Shown here: in pieces, positions 13,401 to 25,700 of the stretch
Layout of the letters: each line of letters opens with the position of its first letter
Position numbering within the stretch: the first letter of the stretch is position 1
Assembly (NCBI GenBank): GCA_963989385.1
Contig: OZ022508.1
Span: 32,014,166 to 32,078,165 of the forward strand
Source of the DNA: Ctena decussata
Taxonomy: Eukaryota; Mollusca; Bivalvia; Lucinida; Lucinidae
Length of the DNA stretch: 64,000 bases
Direction: 5' to 3'
Made by a program: the position numbers and the translations under genes
The notes under the pieces: generated by a model
What the model saw: only the letters and a program-made list of their open reading frames with translations
What the model was told of the DNA's origin: nothing
Database searches by the model: none

Positions 13401-16400
13401 CTTGCAGAATGGTAAACTATGCAAATTCTGACAGGACAAACACATTACTTGGGCACTTAAGTGCCAGGCCCAGTATTAAGTGTAATTATAATGCCTCACC
13501 ATTTTCTTTATAAGCTGGCAGGACAAGTGATAAGCTTGCTAGTTCAGCAGTCTTCTATTATTAAAATAAATTGCTTTTACTTATTTTACTGAATACAGGA
13601 GCAAATTCTTTCCTTTAAGGGATGACTTAATTGCAAAAGGGCTCACAGAATCCTTTGCAATATCCAAAACCATGTTAGAATAAACCATACTTTAATGTAG
13701 CTTTTGTATTTAAGCATTTTACTGTAACTTATTTATTCAGTTTCAAACAACCCTAAAAATCTTGCTCAGCCTTTGGGTTTGTTTTGGTAGTAAAAAGCCA
13801 ATCTTATTGCAGAATTATACAAGATTGACTTTATTTAGGGGTCATTCAAGAGGGTGATAAACCCTTCCTTATAGCTGAACTTATATAATAGTACATTTAA
13901 ATATGCAAAAAAAGTATATAGCAACCTACCATCTTCATTTCTAGACTCTCCTATTCTACCTCTACCATCATCATGCATCTGTGTATGAATGACAATACCA
14001 GAATCACTCTGGGACTTTGACAGGTGACTCTCAACTGGAAGAATTTCACTGATCTCTATGGATGGACCTGAAAGAAATGTAAACAGGGATTTGGAATAAA
14101 AGTGTTTACCACGAGTATTTCCTCACATCCACTGAGCTGGTCAATGTGAGAATGTACGCTGCTTTTATACAAATTTTTCTGGTTAAATTAACTCTACAAA
14201 CTCAAACCAGTAAGATACTTGAAGAACAGATACACTTCCTGGGGATGCAACTATGCCATATTCATTTTTGCCTCCCTTCTCAAACTATTTAAGCAGTATT
14301 CCTGCCCAAATTTCATGCTCTCAGAATCTTTGTATAGATTATTTATGCAAGTAAAACCATTATAACTCTGATTTCCATTCACTTCAGGACTCATTTACAA
14401 GCAGGAATCGATACTTTTGGCTTTAGTGTCAGCCTGTTTTATTTTCAGTGACCCGCACACAGGGACATGAGCAGTGTCTATGTTACTCAACACACTAAAT
14501 GAGCATATTTTCATCTGTCCAAAAGTGTTTAAGCTTTCTAAAAGGCTAAACAAGGGCTTCGCAAGCCGCGCATAATACACCCGTTTTAATGTCATAAAGG
14601 AATTATAGAATGAACAAGATTGTTTACAAAAGGACAGACAGGCAGACAAACAGGGGAAACCACACTTTAATTAATGACGGCAACATTATTTAAATATTTA
14701 ACACATCAAATATTATAAGTATACCAAAAATCAGCTTCCAAGGTGAAGTGGCTCCTAAGTTGAGTAATGCCAAAGTCAAACAAGAGAGATAATTCATAAA
14801 CTAAATATACTAGATATACCATTCTTGGTTCTAATACATTCCCTTCACAATATACACATCTCCATAAAGTTGTGTTAAAATATTCTAAACGGTTAAGGAG
14901 TTACAGAGTAAACAGGAAATTTATGCATGAGATAATCCAGTAAGCAAGCCAGAGTCGTGGTTCTTGCTCAGGATACATTGCCCCATTATTACACACATTC
15001 CTACAAAGTTTCATTCTAATACTTCAAAGGGTTAAGGAGATATGGAGTGAATAGAAATGCCTAAAAATAATGATCAAAGGGAGGTTACTCCAAAATTAAG
15101 AAATGGGGAGCAACCATTCTTATATGTGACACATCATCTTGTGATAATGCACATTGCTATAAAGTTTCATCATGATATTCCAAACAGTTACCGAGTTAAT
15201 GTACGCACAACATAAGTATACATGAAAATAGCCAAAAAGAACTAATAAAAGGGATGTAACTCAGAAACGAAGAAAGGGAGAGCAACCATTGTTGTACGCG
15301 ACACATCGTTGGGACTTCATACACATCATTGCTATGAAATTTCATGAAGATATCCCAAACAGTTATCTAGTTATGGCGCACACAAGACCTGCAGGGAAAA
15401 AAACAATCAAAGGGGCATAACTTGGAAACTAAGGAAAGGGGAGCAACCATTCTTGTATGAGATACATTACCCCTACCTACTACATATGCCTACAAAATTT
15501 CATGAAGATATCCCAAATGGTTACTGAGTTATGGAACATACAAGAATGTTTACGGACGGAGGAAAGGGAGTTTACTCCAAAATTCAGAAAGGGGGAGCAA
15601 CCATTCTTATATGCGACATATTATCTTGTGATCATGCACATTGCTATAAAGTTTCATCATGATATTCCAAACAGTTACCGAGTTAATGTATGCACAACAT
15701 AGGTATACACATAAATAGTCGAAAAGAACTAATAAAAGGGCTGTAACTCAGAAACGAAGAAAGGGGGAGCAACCATTGTTGTACGCTACACATCGTTGGG
15801 ACTTCATACACATTGCTATGAAGTTTCGTGAAGATATCCCAAATAGTTATCTAGTTCTGGCGCGCACAAGACCTGTAGGGTAAAAAACAATCAAAGGGGC
15901 ATAACTTTGAAACCAAGGAAGGGGGAGCAACCATTCTTGTACTGGACACGTTCCCCCTACCTAATACATATGCCTACAAAATTTCATGAAGATATCCCAA
16001 ATGGTTACCGAGTTATGGCGTGCACAAGAATGTTTACGGACGGACGGACAGACAGACGGACAGCACCATGACATAATACGTCCGTTTTTTCAAAACGGGC
16101 GTATAAAAAGTAAGTTAACAGTCATTTTAAATAAATGAAATGGGGCATTCTGAGTAGGCATATTGCTTTAAAGGAAATTTTTTGCTCCTATAGGAGCAAA
16201 TACTTTTCTTTCAGATCCCTTTTGAAGCGTATTTGCCATCCGAGGAAGCAAACAAGAGAAACAAAACTCTGTAAGCTCAACATACCATTTCTGGTTTCTG
16301 TAATAGTTAGGTACTGATCCTGGCCTTCTGTGCCGTTCAACAGTGAACCATCCTCACCGTAACCCCTTCCTCCATAGCCATATATCTGACCTTCAGAATC

Positions 16401-19400
16401 CGGAGCAATGTCACTGTCCGTATCCTGGCAACCACTCTGCTGCTCGGAATTATCACTAACAGGGCTTCCAAGGTCAGCAGGGTGCGTCAAGGGAAGCAAC
16501 TCTGCTATATAGGGACAAACCATGGCAAACTCTAACTCTGGTATTGTAAACGGAATTGAAAAGGTTGCTGAAGGAGTTGCAATCCCTTCCAAAAATTGTT
16601 CTAAATCAGCATTCATTTGAGCTTGGAAGTTTGTAAATGATTCTAAAATTCTCATAAGAAACAAATACTGGAAATGATTCATTTGAGCACGTAATTTGCC
16701 ACCAATTTTGGCAACAACATTGAAGCTGGCAACTTGCCCTGTAACATATTGCACATTCCCTAACACAGAAGTATTATCACAGTTATCTGCCCCTTTCTCA
16801 TCTCTCTCACTATCACAACTTTTGGAATCTGTATCTATACTCTCTTCACTTGAAGTGGAGTAATATTCCTTTAACTTTATTTTGGAGGGTCGTTTGTTTG
16901 TCTGATGTTCCACTCTGCTGCAATTGTCATTTGCATTGGCTAATGCCGTTTTACTAGGGGAACTAAACACATCACCATCACTTGAGCTGAAACTGTCCGT
17001 CACAACATTGTCTGCAACTTCTGAACATGGCCGACATATCCACATTGTCAAAGGAATGGACTCAACAAATGGTACCGGCCGCGTTCGATTGGCTGGAACA
17101 TCTAGAAACTCAACCCACACTTGGTCCGCGCATACAGTCCACATATCACAGCGCTGATCTCGTTTCAGAGTGTTTGTCTGTAACATTTTCAACGACCCTT
17201 CATTCCCATAGTCCAACTCTGAATATCCATCTGGAAGTCTACCACGTACTAAATAATATGTATATTTATTCAAATAAGGATTTAAGCGGGATTCTGAAAA
17301 GTCAACAAAATTCTTTGGAATGGCGGACAGTTTACTGTCTTCATTTGGGAATTGTGTAGAATGGATAAGATCACAGTTCTGATACTGTCTGAGGATTTCT
17401 CTAAGATCACTGAGCATGAAGTTGTCTTCTATGTGTGTATTTGAAGCCGTAAGTTTGGAGATCTGTAACTGGAGAGAGTCGGGACGGTCAGGCTGGTTCT
17501 CAACCTTTTCCTCTGATGACAATACTACCTGCAATATTAACAACACAGTTACAAAATTACCACATATAAGCCCAAACATCGCTACCATATTTATTTGGTT
17601 ATAAGATGGTAGTCTCCCCTCTCTAAAATGACCCCAAATATCTAAATCAGTCTTATGAAATTCTGCTATAAGATGTTCTTTTCCCTTTAAAAACAATCCC
17701 AAAAATCTAGATCTGTCTTGTAAGACAGATCTAGATTTTTGTGATTGTCTTATAACCAAATAAATAAAGTACTACTAGTATTATTGATGTAAGGGATACA
17801 AAATTACCACATATACGCCCAAGCATTGAACAGGCTAGAATAAACCTCTGAGGTATAAAATTAATACAGTACTGACTGTACAATGCCATAAAACTAAGAA
17901 ACTAAAGCCCTGAACAAATATAGTGAAGATTCAGACAAGACTTCCACAAAAGGTGGTGTATCGAGTGGATTTACAGACAAATCAAACATATACACTGAAA
18001 AAAATTCTAATTGGTAACCTTTCCCATTGAATGAAGCCTTAATGATATGCAAAAGATTAATTTACCTACAAATCAGGAAGACCAAATACCTGTTTATTCT
18101 TGTATTTTACAAGTGGAACACTTGCTCATGCACTTCCAGAATGATTTGCTACATTTTGAGGAATGTTTAAAGTTTTACACAAACAACATTCAAAGGGAGG
18201 TAATTTGAATACTTTAATATTGAAATCAATACTGACATATCTTTCAGGCAGACTGAGTGCAGATTTCTATGTTTATGATGAAAAACTTCATTTACTTACG
18301 AAATGTCATGATCTAGTGGCAGTTTGATGCAATTTTTATGCATTTTCAGAACATTCTATGGTTTACAAAGAAGGGGTCATTACTCTAATATTGCAATAAA
18401 GTTTTGATTATTCAATTTTGATAGGTAGATAGCAGCCCAAAATTTTGATTAAAATAACAATCAAAACTATTATTTAGAAATCTTATTTCAGCAAAGTAGA
18501 AATCCGACCAATTAGAAATTTTGTTATTTGTAGACCGATGGACTAACAGACTGACCTACCGAAATCAACATGCTTATATCATGATTTGCTAAAGCAGGTG
18601 TTTTACCACAAAACTTGGACAGTTGCGGGCACTTACCCCAATGCTGACACAAAGAGCCGGGCAACAGCCTGCCAGCTACATATATGCCCTATGCTCCTAT
18701 ATCCGTAGCACAAAATAGAAGTCAGTCAAATAATGTTTTTATGAGTGTGTTGTAATATTTTAATAGTATGCAATAAAATGTCTGGATATTCATGACTTAC
18801 TTGTGAAAAATGAAGTCCCAGCATTAAAGAAATGTAAGTAAATCTTTCTTTAAAATCAGTGCCACTGTAAGGAACTTTCTCCTGAGGTCCGTAGGTCAAA
18901 CGGAAGTTTTGGCTCTTGAGGTCAGAACATGGGAAAGTTTTGTAAATTATGGTGCAGCTAAATGAAGTGGATTTGCTTAATTCACATGTGTAAAAAATTC
19001 CTGGTTCAGAGAAAATTCTAGTTTTCAAATATAATTTTGAACTCAGGCCCTAGAGTTTTATTAACACATATTTCCACTTATCTTTCTAGTGAATTTTATT
19101 TTGGAATAAAAGAGTAACATTGCAATGAAAACAGAATATTTTAAAACTGGGCTATAGATATTGTACTAGCAATGGGAGGTCACGTGATCAGCTGTTGACA
19201 AAGATGCCGGCAAACTACGGAAATAGCGGAAACTACGAAGTAGGAGAATTGGGTATATATCAAAATATTTGTTCCAAAATTCTGGCAAATATCTGAGCTT
19301 ACCCTTGGCATAAGAGCTTCTATCTTGACATCTAAATGCTCGACCTTCCCATCCTTGACTCCTTGAGTTTCCTGAAAACACATTCATTGGTCATATGAGT

Positions 19401-22400
19401 TGCATCATTATGGTATTTACTGGGCTACAAGGTAGTGGGTTAGTGTGGGTTTCCCCCTTCAAACTGATGCCAAATACCATATTAGTCCTAATAAAGACCC
19501 CTGATCTAATAAACGCCCCTTGCCACTTTTCCAATAATAATGTTATATTAATTTGCATGAATCCTGCTTGCTTCTTTGGGTGAGGTAGCTCCATGGAATG
19601 GGGTCTACTCTTAAAGGAAAGAATTTGCTCTTAGAGGTAAAATGGCAAGTCATCCTTCCATCAATTATGATAGGTAGAAAATTAAATAAAAGCATCGCAA
19701 ATGACTGCGTGATACCCCGCCACTGCAAGCCTTTTTCACACACAGATTTTTCCAGATTTATTTTTTCTCTGTATGACTCCAGGGTGGGAGCAGCCTAGCC
19801 CCACTGAACACAGAGAAAAGTCTTTGTTATGACAGGACTTTTCATTACTCTGATCACTTACAATAAGCTTCTGATAAATCACTTACCACTCTACTCAAAT
19901 ACAATTTTAGTGAATTTTAAACTGGTCACCACGGGGCAGGGGCAAATAAACCATAAAGGATCAAATTTTAATCACCAGAAGCTTTTATTACTGCTATCAT
20001 CAGATGTAAATTTATAAAAAATCTGTTTCACATAAATATATATAGATTTTATCATCATTTTATGCATGTATATAGCCCGGGGGCAGGGGGAGATAACTCC
20101 CATGGGGTAAATTTGAGCATCACTGGAGGCTTTCATCACTCTGATCATTTGCTGAAAGTTTCAGAAAAATTGCTTCACACTCTGATTTTATATGGAATTT
20201 TTCATGATTTTATTACATGTATATAGCCCAAGGGCAGGGGCAGATAACCCCTAATGATAAAATTTCTGTCCTCATACAAAGCTTTTGTTACTTTTATCAT
20301 GTTTGTGAAGTTTCATCATGATACTCCTAGTAGTTATGGAACTAGAGGCTATAAACCATTTTTTGTACATTGACAAGTGCCATAACTCTGTCAGAAAATT
20401 ATCGAAATTTGCCCATTAACAATCCCAAGCGAGACATTCTTGGTACAAATGCATATGCAAAATTTGAAGGAAATCCATTGATAAATACTTAAGTTATCGA
20501 ACGGAAACGAAGTGCGGACGGACGGACGGACGGACGTACATACTACGGACGGACGGACGGACACACGGACGGCCAACGTGAAAACATAATACCCCGTCAC
20601 TAACGTGTGGCGGGGTATAAAAATTGGGATACCTAAAATAATTACATTAATTGTCTTAAAAAAAGGAGCAATTTGGTTTTACAATGTAGCAATGTGTCCA
20701 TAATATGCAGATGAAATGGCAAAAAGTGTAAACCCTGATCAGACTGCTCCTAAGGAGCAGTCTGATCTGGGTCTGCACTGTTTGCTCAGACCTATCTGTC
20801 CCAATACTTAGAAATTTTTACTGTATAATCCCAGTCAGTCAAGAGTTATGCTTTGGTATTATTGTCCAACTAACCATTTATGCTTGAACAATGTTCATTG
20901 CCTTTTCTTAAGATTAGGAGGAAATGCATGCAGAATGAAAACTAATTTGTGAGAACTCTTTTGTCAATTAACCCTTTCAACATAAATAGACTTGTCAGAA
21001 TTCTGAATGGAAGGGTCTATTCTACATTTATGGGTGAAAGTAATCTTAAAGAAATACAAAAATGATGCTGGTACCCCTTTTGTCAAAAATGGAACTGTCC
21101 AAATATAAAGAGAGAAGAGTCCATCTCACATATTTAGGGATGAAGTTACTGTGAAGGACAAAAGCAACTATAACCTTACCCCTATTTTTTCTAAATAATG
21201 GATCTGCCCAAGTTTAGTATTGGAATAGTTCATTTCAGGTACTAAGGGGAGAAATAATGGACTTGCCTGAATGGAAGAGTCAATTTCTGATATTAAGGGG
21301 TGAATGCTCCAGTCCTGTTCAAGAATCATTTATCATTACCCCTTTCTTCAATAATGGATTCATCCAATTTAATATATTGGAAGGATCAATTTCAGATATT
21401 TAGGGGTGATAGGGGTGACAGGTTAACAACAATCACCCTTTTCTAAATAATGGATTTGTCCATGTTCAACAATGGACAAGTCTATTGTAGATGAAAGGGG
21501 TGAAAGAACTGACAATCTCTGTAATCAACTTAACCATGGGATTTCTTATAACAGTAAAAAATTGTTACATCCATATGCACCAATAGAAGTACAGTTAAAT
21601 CTCCACCAAAGAGCACAATTGCCCTTTTTCTTCAAAGTACTGTAAAATTTCTAAATATTGGGACAGACAGGTCTGAGCAAAGAGTGCAGACTCAGACCAG
21701 ACTGCTCCAAGGAGCAGTCTGATCAGGTCTACACTGTTTGCCATTCCATCTGGCTGTGCATCTTTTAGACTCATAACTGCATTGAAAAACAACAGATTTC
21801 CAGACTTGATCTCTTTTACAGTATATATTCAGACAAGCTTACAATGTCACAGTATGGATGGATGACGTGAGTTTATGTCCTTTTCAACAGTATTTCAGTC
21901 ATATCAGGACAATGGAACGGTGATCATGAAAGGCTGTGTGAAATGAAATCCCGCTTAAGGCAGGAAAGATTCTCGCCTCAAGCAGGGCTCAAACCCGATC
22001 CACTTGATCAGTAGGCCAGCACTTAACCCACTGAGCTATCGGAGCTCCTCAATGTCAAAGTTATGGTCAGTTAATTCAAAGCTGAAAGAGTCAATTTTTG
22101 AAAAGGCAGGGATAAATGATGGATGTCTTTGGGTTTTACAGCCTTTATTAAGTAGTTATAAGTGATACTGAGCTGATGAAAGGATGATAATGAAAGGCTG
22201 TATTCAATGAAACCCCATTTACAGCAGAACAATGGAAGGACCTCTGACAGTTTCCTTGCAAATTTGCCTATTTTTCGAGAAATTACTGCAGCTTCCATGG
22301 GAAGCCAATGTTGATGATTTTAGCATTTACCAGTAGACTTATGCATTATAAAGAAGTTTTCATATTGATTTTGATAAAATATCACGTCTGCAGACCAACT

Positions 22401-22687
22401 CGCACTGACTTTCTCAAGTGCGGTTAGTGGAATTTTCGGTCATTCAAATTACACCAAAATTTCGATTTTTCTTATTTACTGAATTTTTTTTTGTTAAACA
22501 TGCTTAAAATAAAGTACATACTACAACTGCATATAGCATGCAATAATATGTCAATAGAAAATATGCTAGCCTGATTTTATGATGCACTGGGTCTAATTAC
22601 CCCACCCACTTTTCAGTTTTTCAGCTGTAGACTATCATTGTATATTGACAGTACACACATACATGCAAAGTGGCTAGCTGAGGCACG

Positions 22688-22722
<35 letters not shown>

Positions 22723-25700
22723 TGCCTCAGCTTGCCACTCACATATAATGTGTATATTGACAGTACACACATACATGCAAAGTGGCTAGCTGAGGCACGG
22801 GGGGGGAAGTATCTTTATAACACTTTTCCTATTTTCCATACATTTAATTATAAAAACTTGTATTTTACACCAAAAATCTCAGTCTGTGTGTTTAATAATC
22901 AAAAAATTGTTTTGATGGGAATTAAAGGGAGTTCTGAGGAAAACATTTCAGTGGAAATTTTGAAGTATACCAAAAGTTCATTTTTGACCACTTTTATAGG
23001 CAAATTTACATTACAACTGTCAGAGGTCCTTAGAACACATACCACTACCTTAGCAAACCACTAAGCTACTTAGCTACCTGAGCTCCAGGTAGAGGGGTGA
23101 AATCTTTGCATTCTTACGTTTGTGCATGCCTGCATGCATGCCTTCATGTGTGTGTGTGTCTGAAATTGACTCTACCATGTTTTAGTTTGTTAGTCTGGGC
23201 AAATCCATAATCAATAACCTACCCAGCCTCTCCCTCCTTTCCCAGCTCCAACAGAAGATAGCATAAAAAATCAACATGCAGAGAGAGTTGGTGGGGTTTC
23301 TTGAGATTTTGCGTCCTTTTCAACAGTATTTCAGTTATATCAGGGTAGTGGGAGGGTGATAATGAAAGGCTGTGTGCAAAGGACCTGGTTTACGGTTGAA
23401 AAGATTTCTGCTTCTGGTGGGAATCAAACCCAGGTCTGCTAGATCAGCAAGCCAATGCTTAACTCAATGTTCTACAATGGCTTCTCACATGCTAAGATAC
23501 TTCTATAACCAATTACTGTACATATACTAAGACATCTGAACAATTCATTTTACTATGAGAGCAATCTGATCTGAGTATACAGTGCTTGCTAATATATCTA
23601 GATTCATTATATATGACCTAAATAATTAAAGTAATTGCCCTAAAAATATAACCGTTTGGTATTACAATGCAGAACTGTGTCCAAAAGATGCAGATGGAAT
23701 GGCAAACAGTGTAGACCCTGATCAGACTGCTCCTTTAGGAGCAGTCTGATCTGGGTCTGCAATGTTTGCTCGGACCTATCTGTTCCAATAATTAAGAATT
23801 TTACAATATGTCAAGGGTTATTCAATGACAATATCTTACAACACACCATTAAAATATTGTTTTATGTTATAAAAGCCTAAACAAAGCTCACTGCCTCTAT
23901 TCTTTTGTGTGTGTTTTTCAAGGATTAGGAAATGCATGAACAATAAAGACTAACTTGTGAGTCCTTTTTTGTCAATTTACCCTTTTAGAAATAATGGACT
24001 CATCCAAATGCAATGATGGAATGGGCTATTTTATATTAAGGGATTAAATGTGAACTTGAAAATTTACAGAAATGAAGTTAGTACCCCTTTTAATATTAAT
24101 GGACCTGTCCAAATCTAAAGATAGATGAGTCCATTTCAGAATTTATTCTCAAGGATCATTGCCCCTATCCTTTCTTAATGGATCTGCCCAAGTTCAGTGA
24201 TGGAATAGTCCATTTTAGATATTAGGGCAAAATAATGGAAGAGTCAATTTCTGACATTCACTGGTCAATGGTTCTCTTCACAAATTAGATATCATTACCC
24301 CTTTTCACAATGATGGACTCCTCCTATTTCAAACAATGGAAGAGTCAATTTTAGAATTCAGGGTGAAAGCTTACATCATTCCATTACAACCCTCTTATTA
24401 TCCCTTTTTAAAAATAAACTTGTCCATGTTCAATAATGGAATAGTCTATTCAAAATAAAAAGGGGTGACAGAATTGAGCATACCATACTTGAATAACAGT
24501 AAAAAAAATATGAACCAATAGAGGTATAATTTGAAAAAAAAAATACTGATGGTTAAACAGGTAAAATGCCCAGCAGCAAGGGCTATTGTGACAACTAACT
24601 GTCATGGGATTATGTCAGAAAGTGAGATGATAAGTTATAATAATTAGAGTGGACTAAGCTGTTTCAAAACATCCTCGGCCCATGGTACAGGTAAACCTCA
24701 GACAAACAAAAAGAGAAAGGCCTTTTTCTTGTGAAGCTAACTCAGAACAGCTTACTATGTCACAGTTATGGAACTAGGGGAGTAATTTTTTAAAAAAAAA
24801 AGAAAAGAATTGAAAGTGTTTCTTGAAGAATTAAAGGAATCATGTCATCAGTACCTCTTGTTCTAAATAATGGACTTCAAATTCAAACGTCAGGCCAAAA
24901 GGTAAATGGGTATATTTTCAGGGAGAGCAACTATTCTATTTTCATTTTTGCCTCCCATACGAGCAAATAGTAGACCCCAATTTTGGAAGGGCAAAACTGG
25001 TCAGTGACCACCACTCTAAATCTGATACCACCCTGACATTGGAAATATAAGCAAGAATATCAACTTAACGCCAAATTTTAATGCAAATGTAAACGGATGG
25101 ACGGATGGACTAACGGACCGTTTGATGGAAAGATGAAAACTAAATACCCATACCCGTCAAAATATGTCAGGGGTATAATTATAATGTCAACATACGTGTG
25201 ATGTACCATAAACAAGCTACAGACTGCTATGTCTCACCAGTCTGTGCACTGTCCCAAAACAGAGCCAAACCAGAAAAAACAAGAGCTGTCGCCTGACAGC
25301 ATAGCTCACCTGAATAGGTGCTTGCCCATCACACAGTCGCTTTGGAGGTGTGAACTTCTATGCATGATACTTCAGGCAAGCATGCACATAATGACAACAC
25401 ATTTATAAACAAAAGCTATCTAAGAAATAAGTCTTAAAATAAAATTAAAATAAAAAAATCCATATGAAATTTCAAAGTCCATGAGCTTGAGGGCAAAGAA
25501 CTAAGAGGTAAGGGTGGGGGGTGGAGGTGGGGAGGGGGGGGGGCTAGGAGGATGTAACAAAACCTTGAAACATTATCTAACATCAATCCAAGTATTAGTA
25601 TCAACTGAGTCCATCGTGGCATTGTGAAATTATGTCTTTATAAATATAAAACTTTAACCAAAATCTTTAAGACAAAATTCTAAGTCGATGACCTTGACTT

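Noticed and set aside
18726..19028. Minus-strand ORF between exons H and I as an extra BLTP3 exon
   Set aside because: Exons H and I join directly in phase 0 and their joined sequence follows the family; no suitable splice pair or similarity was found for this ORF.
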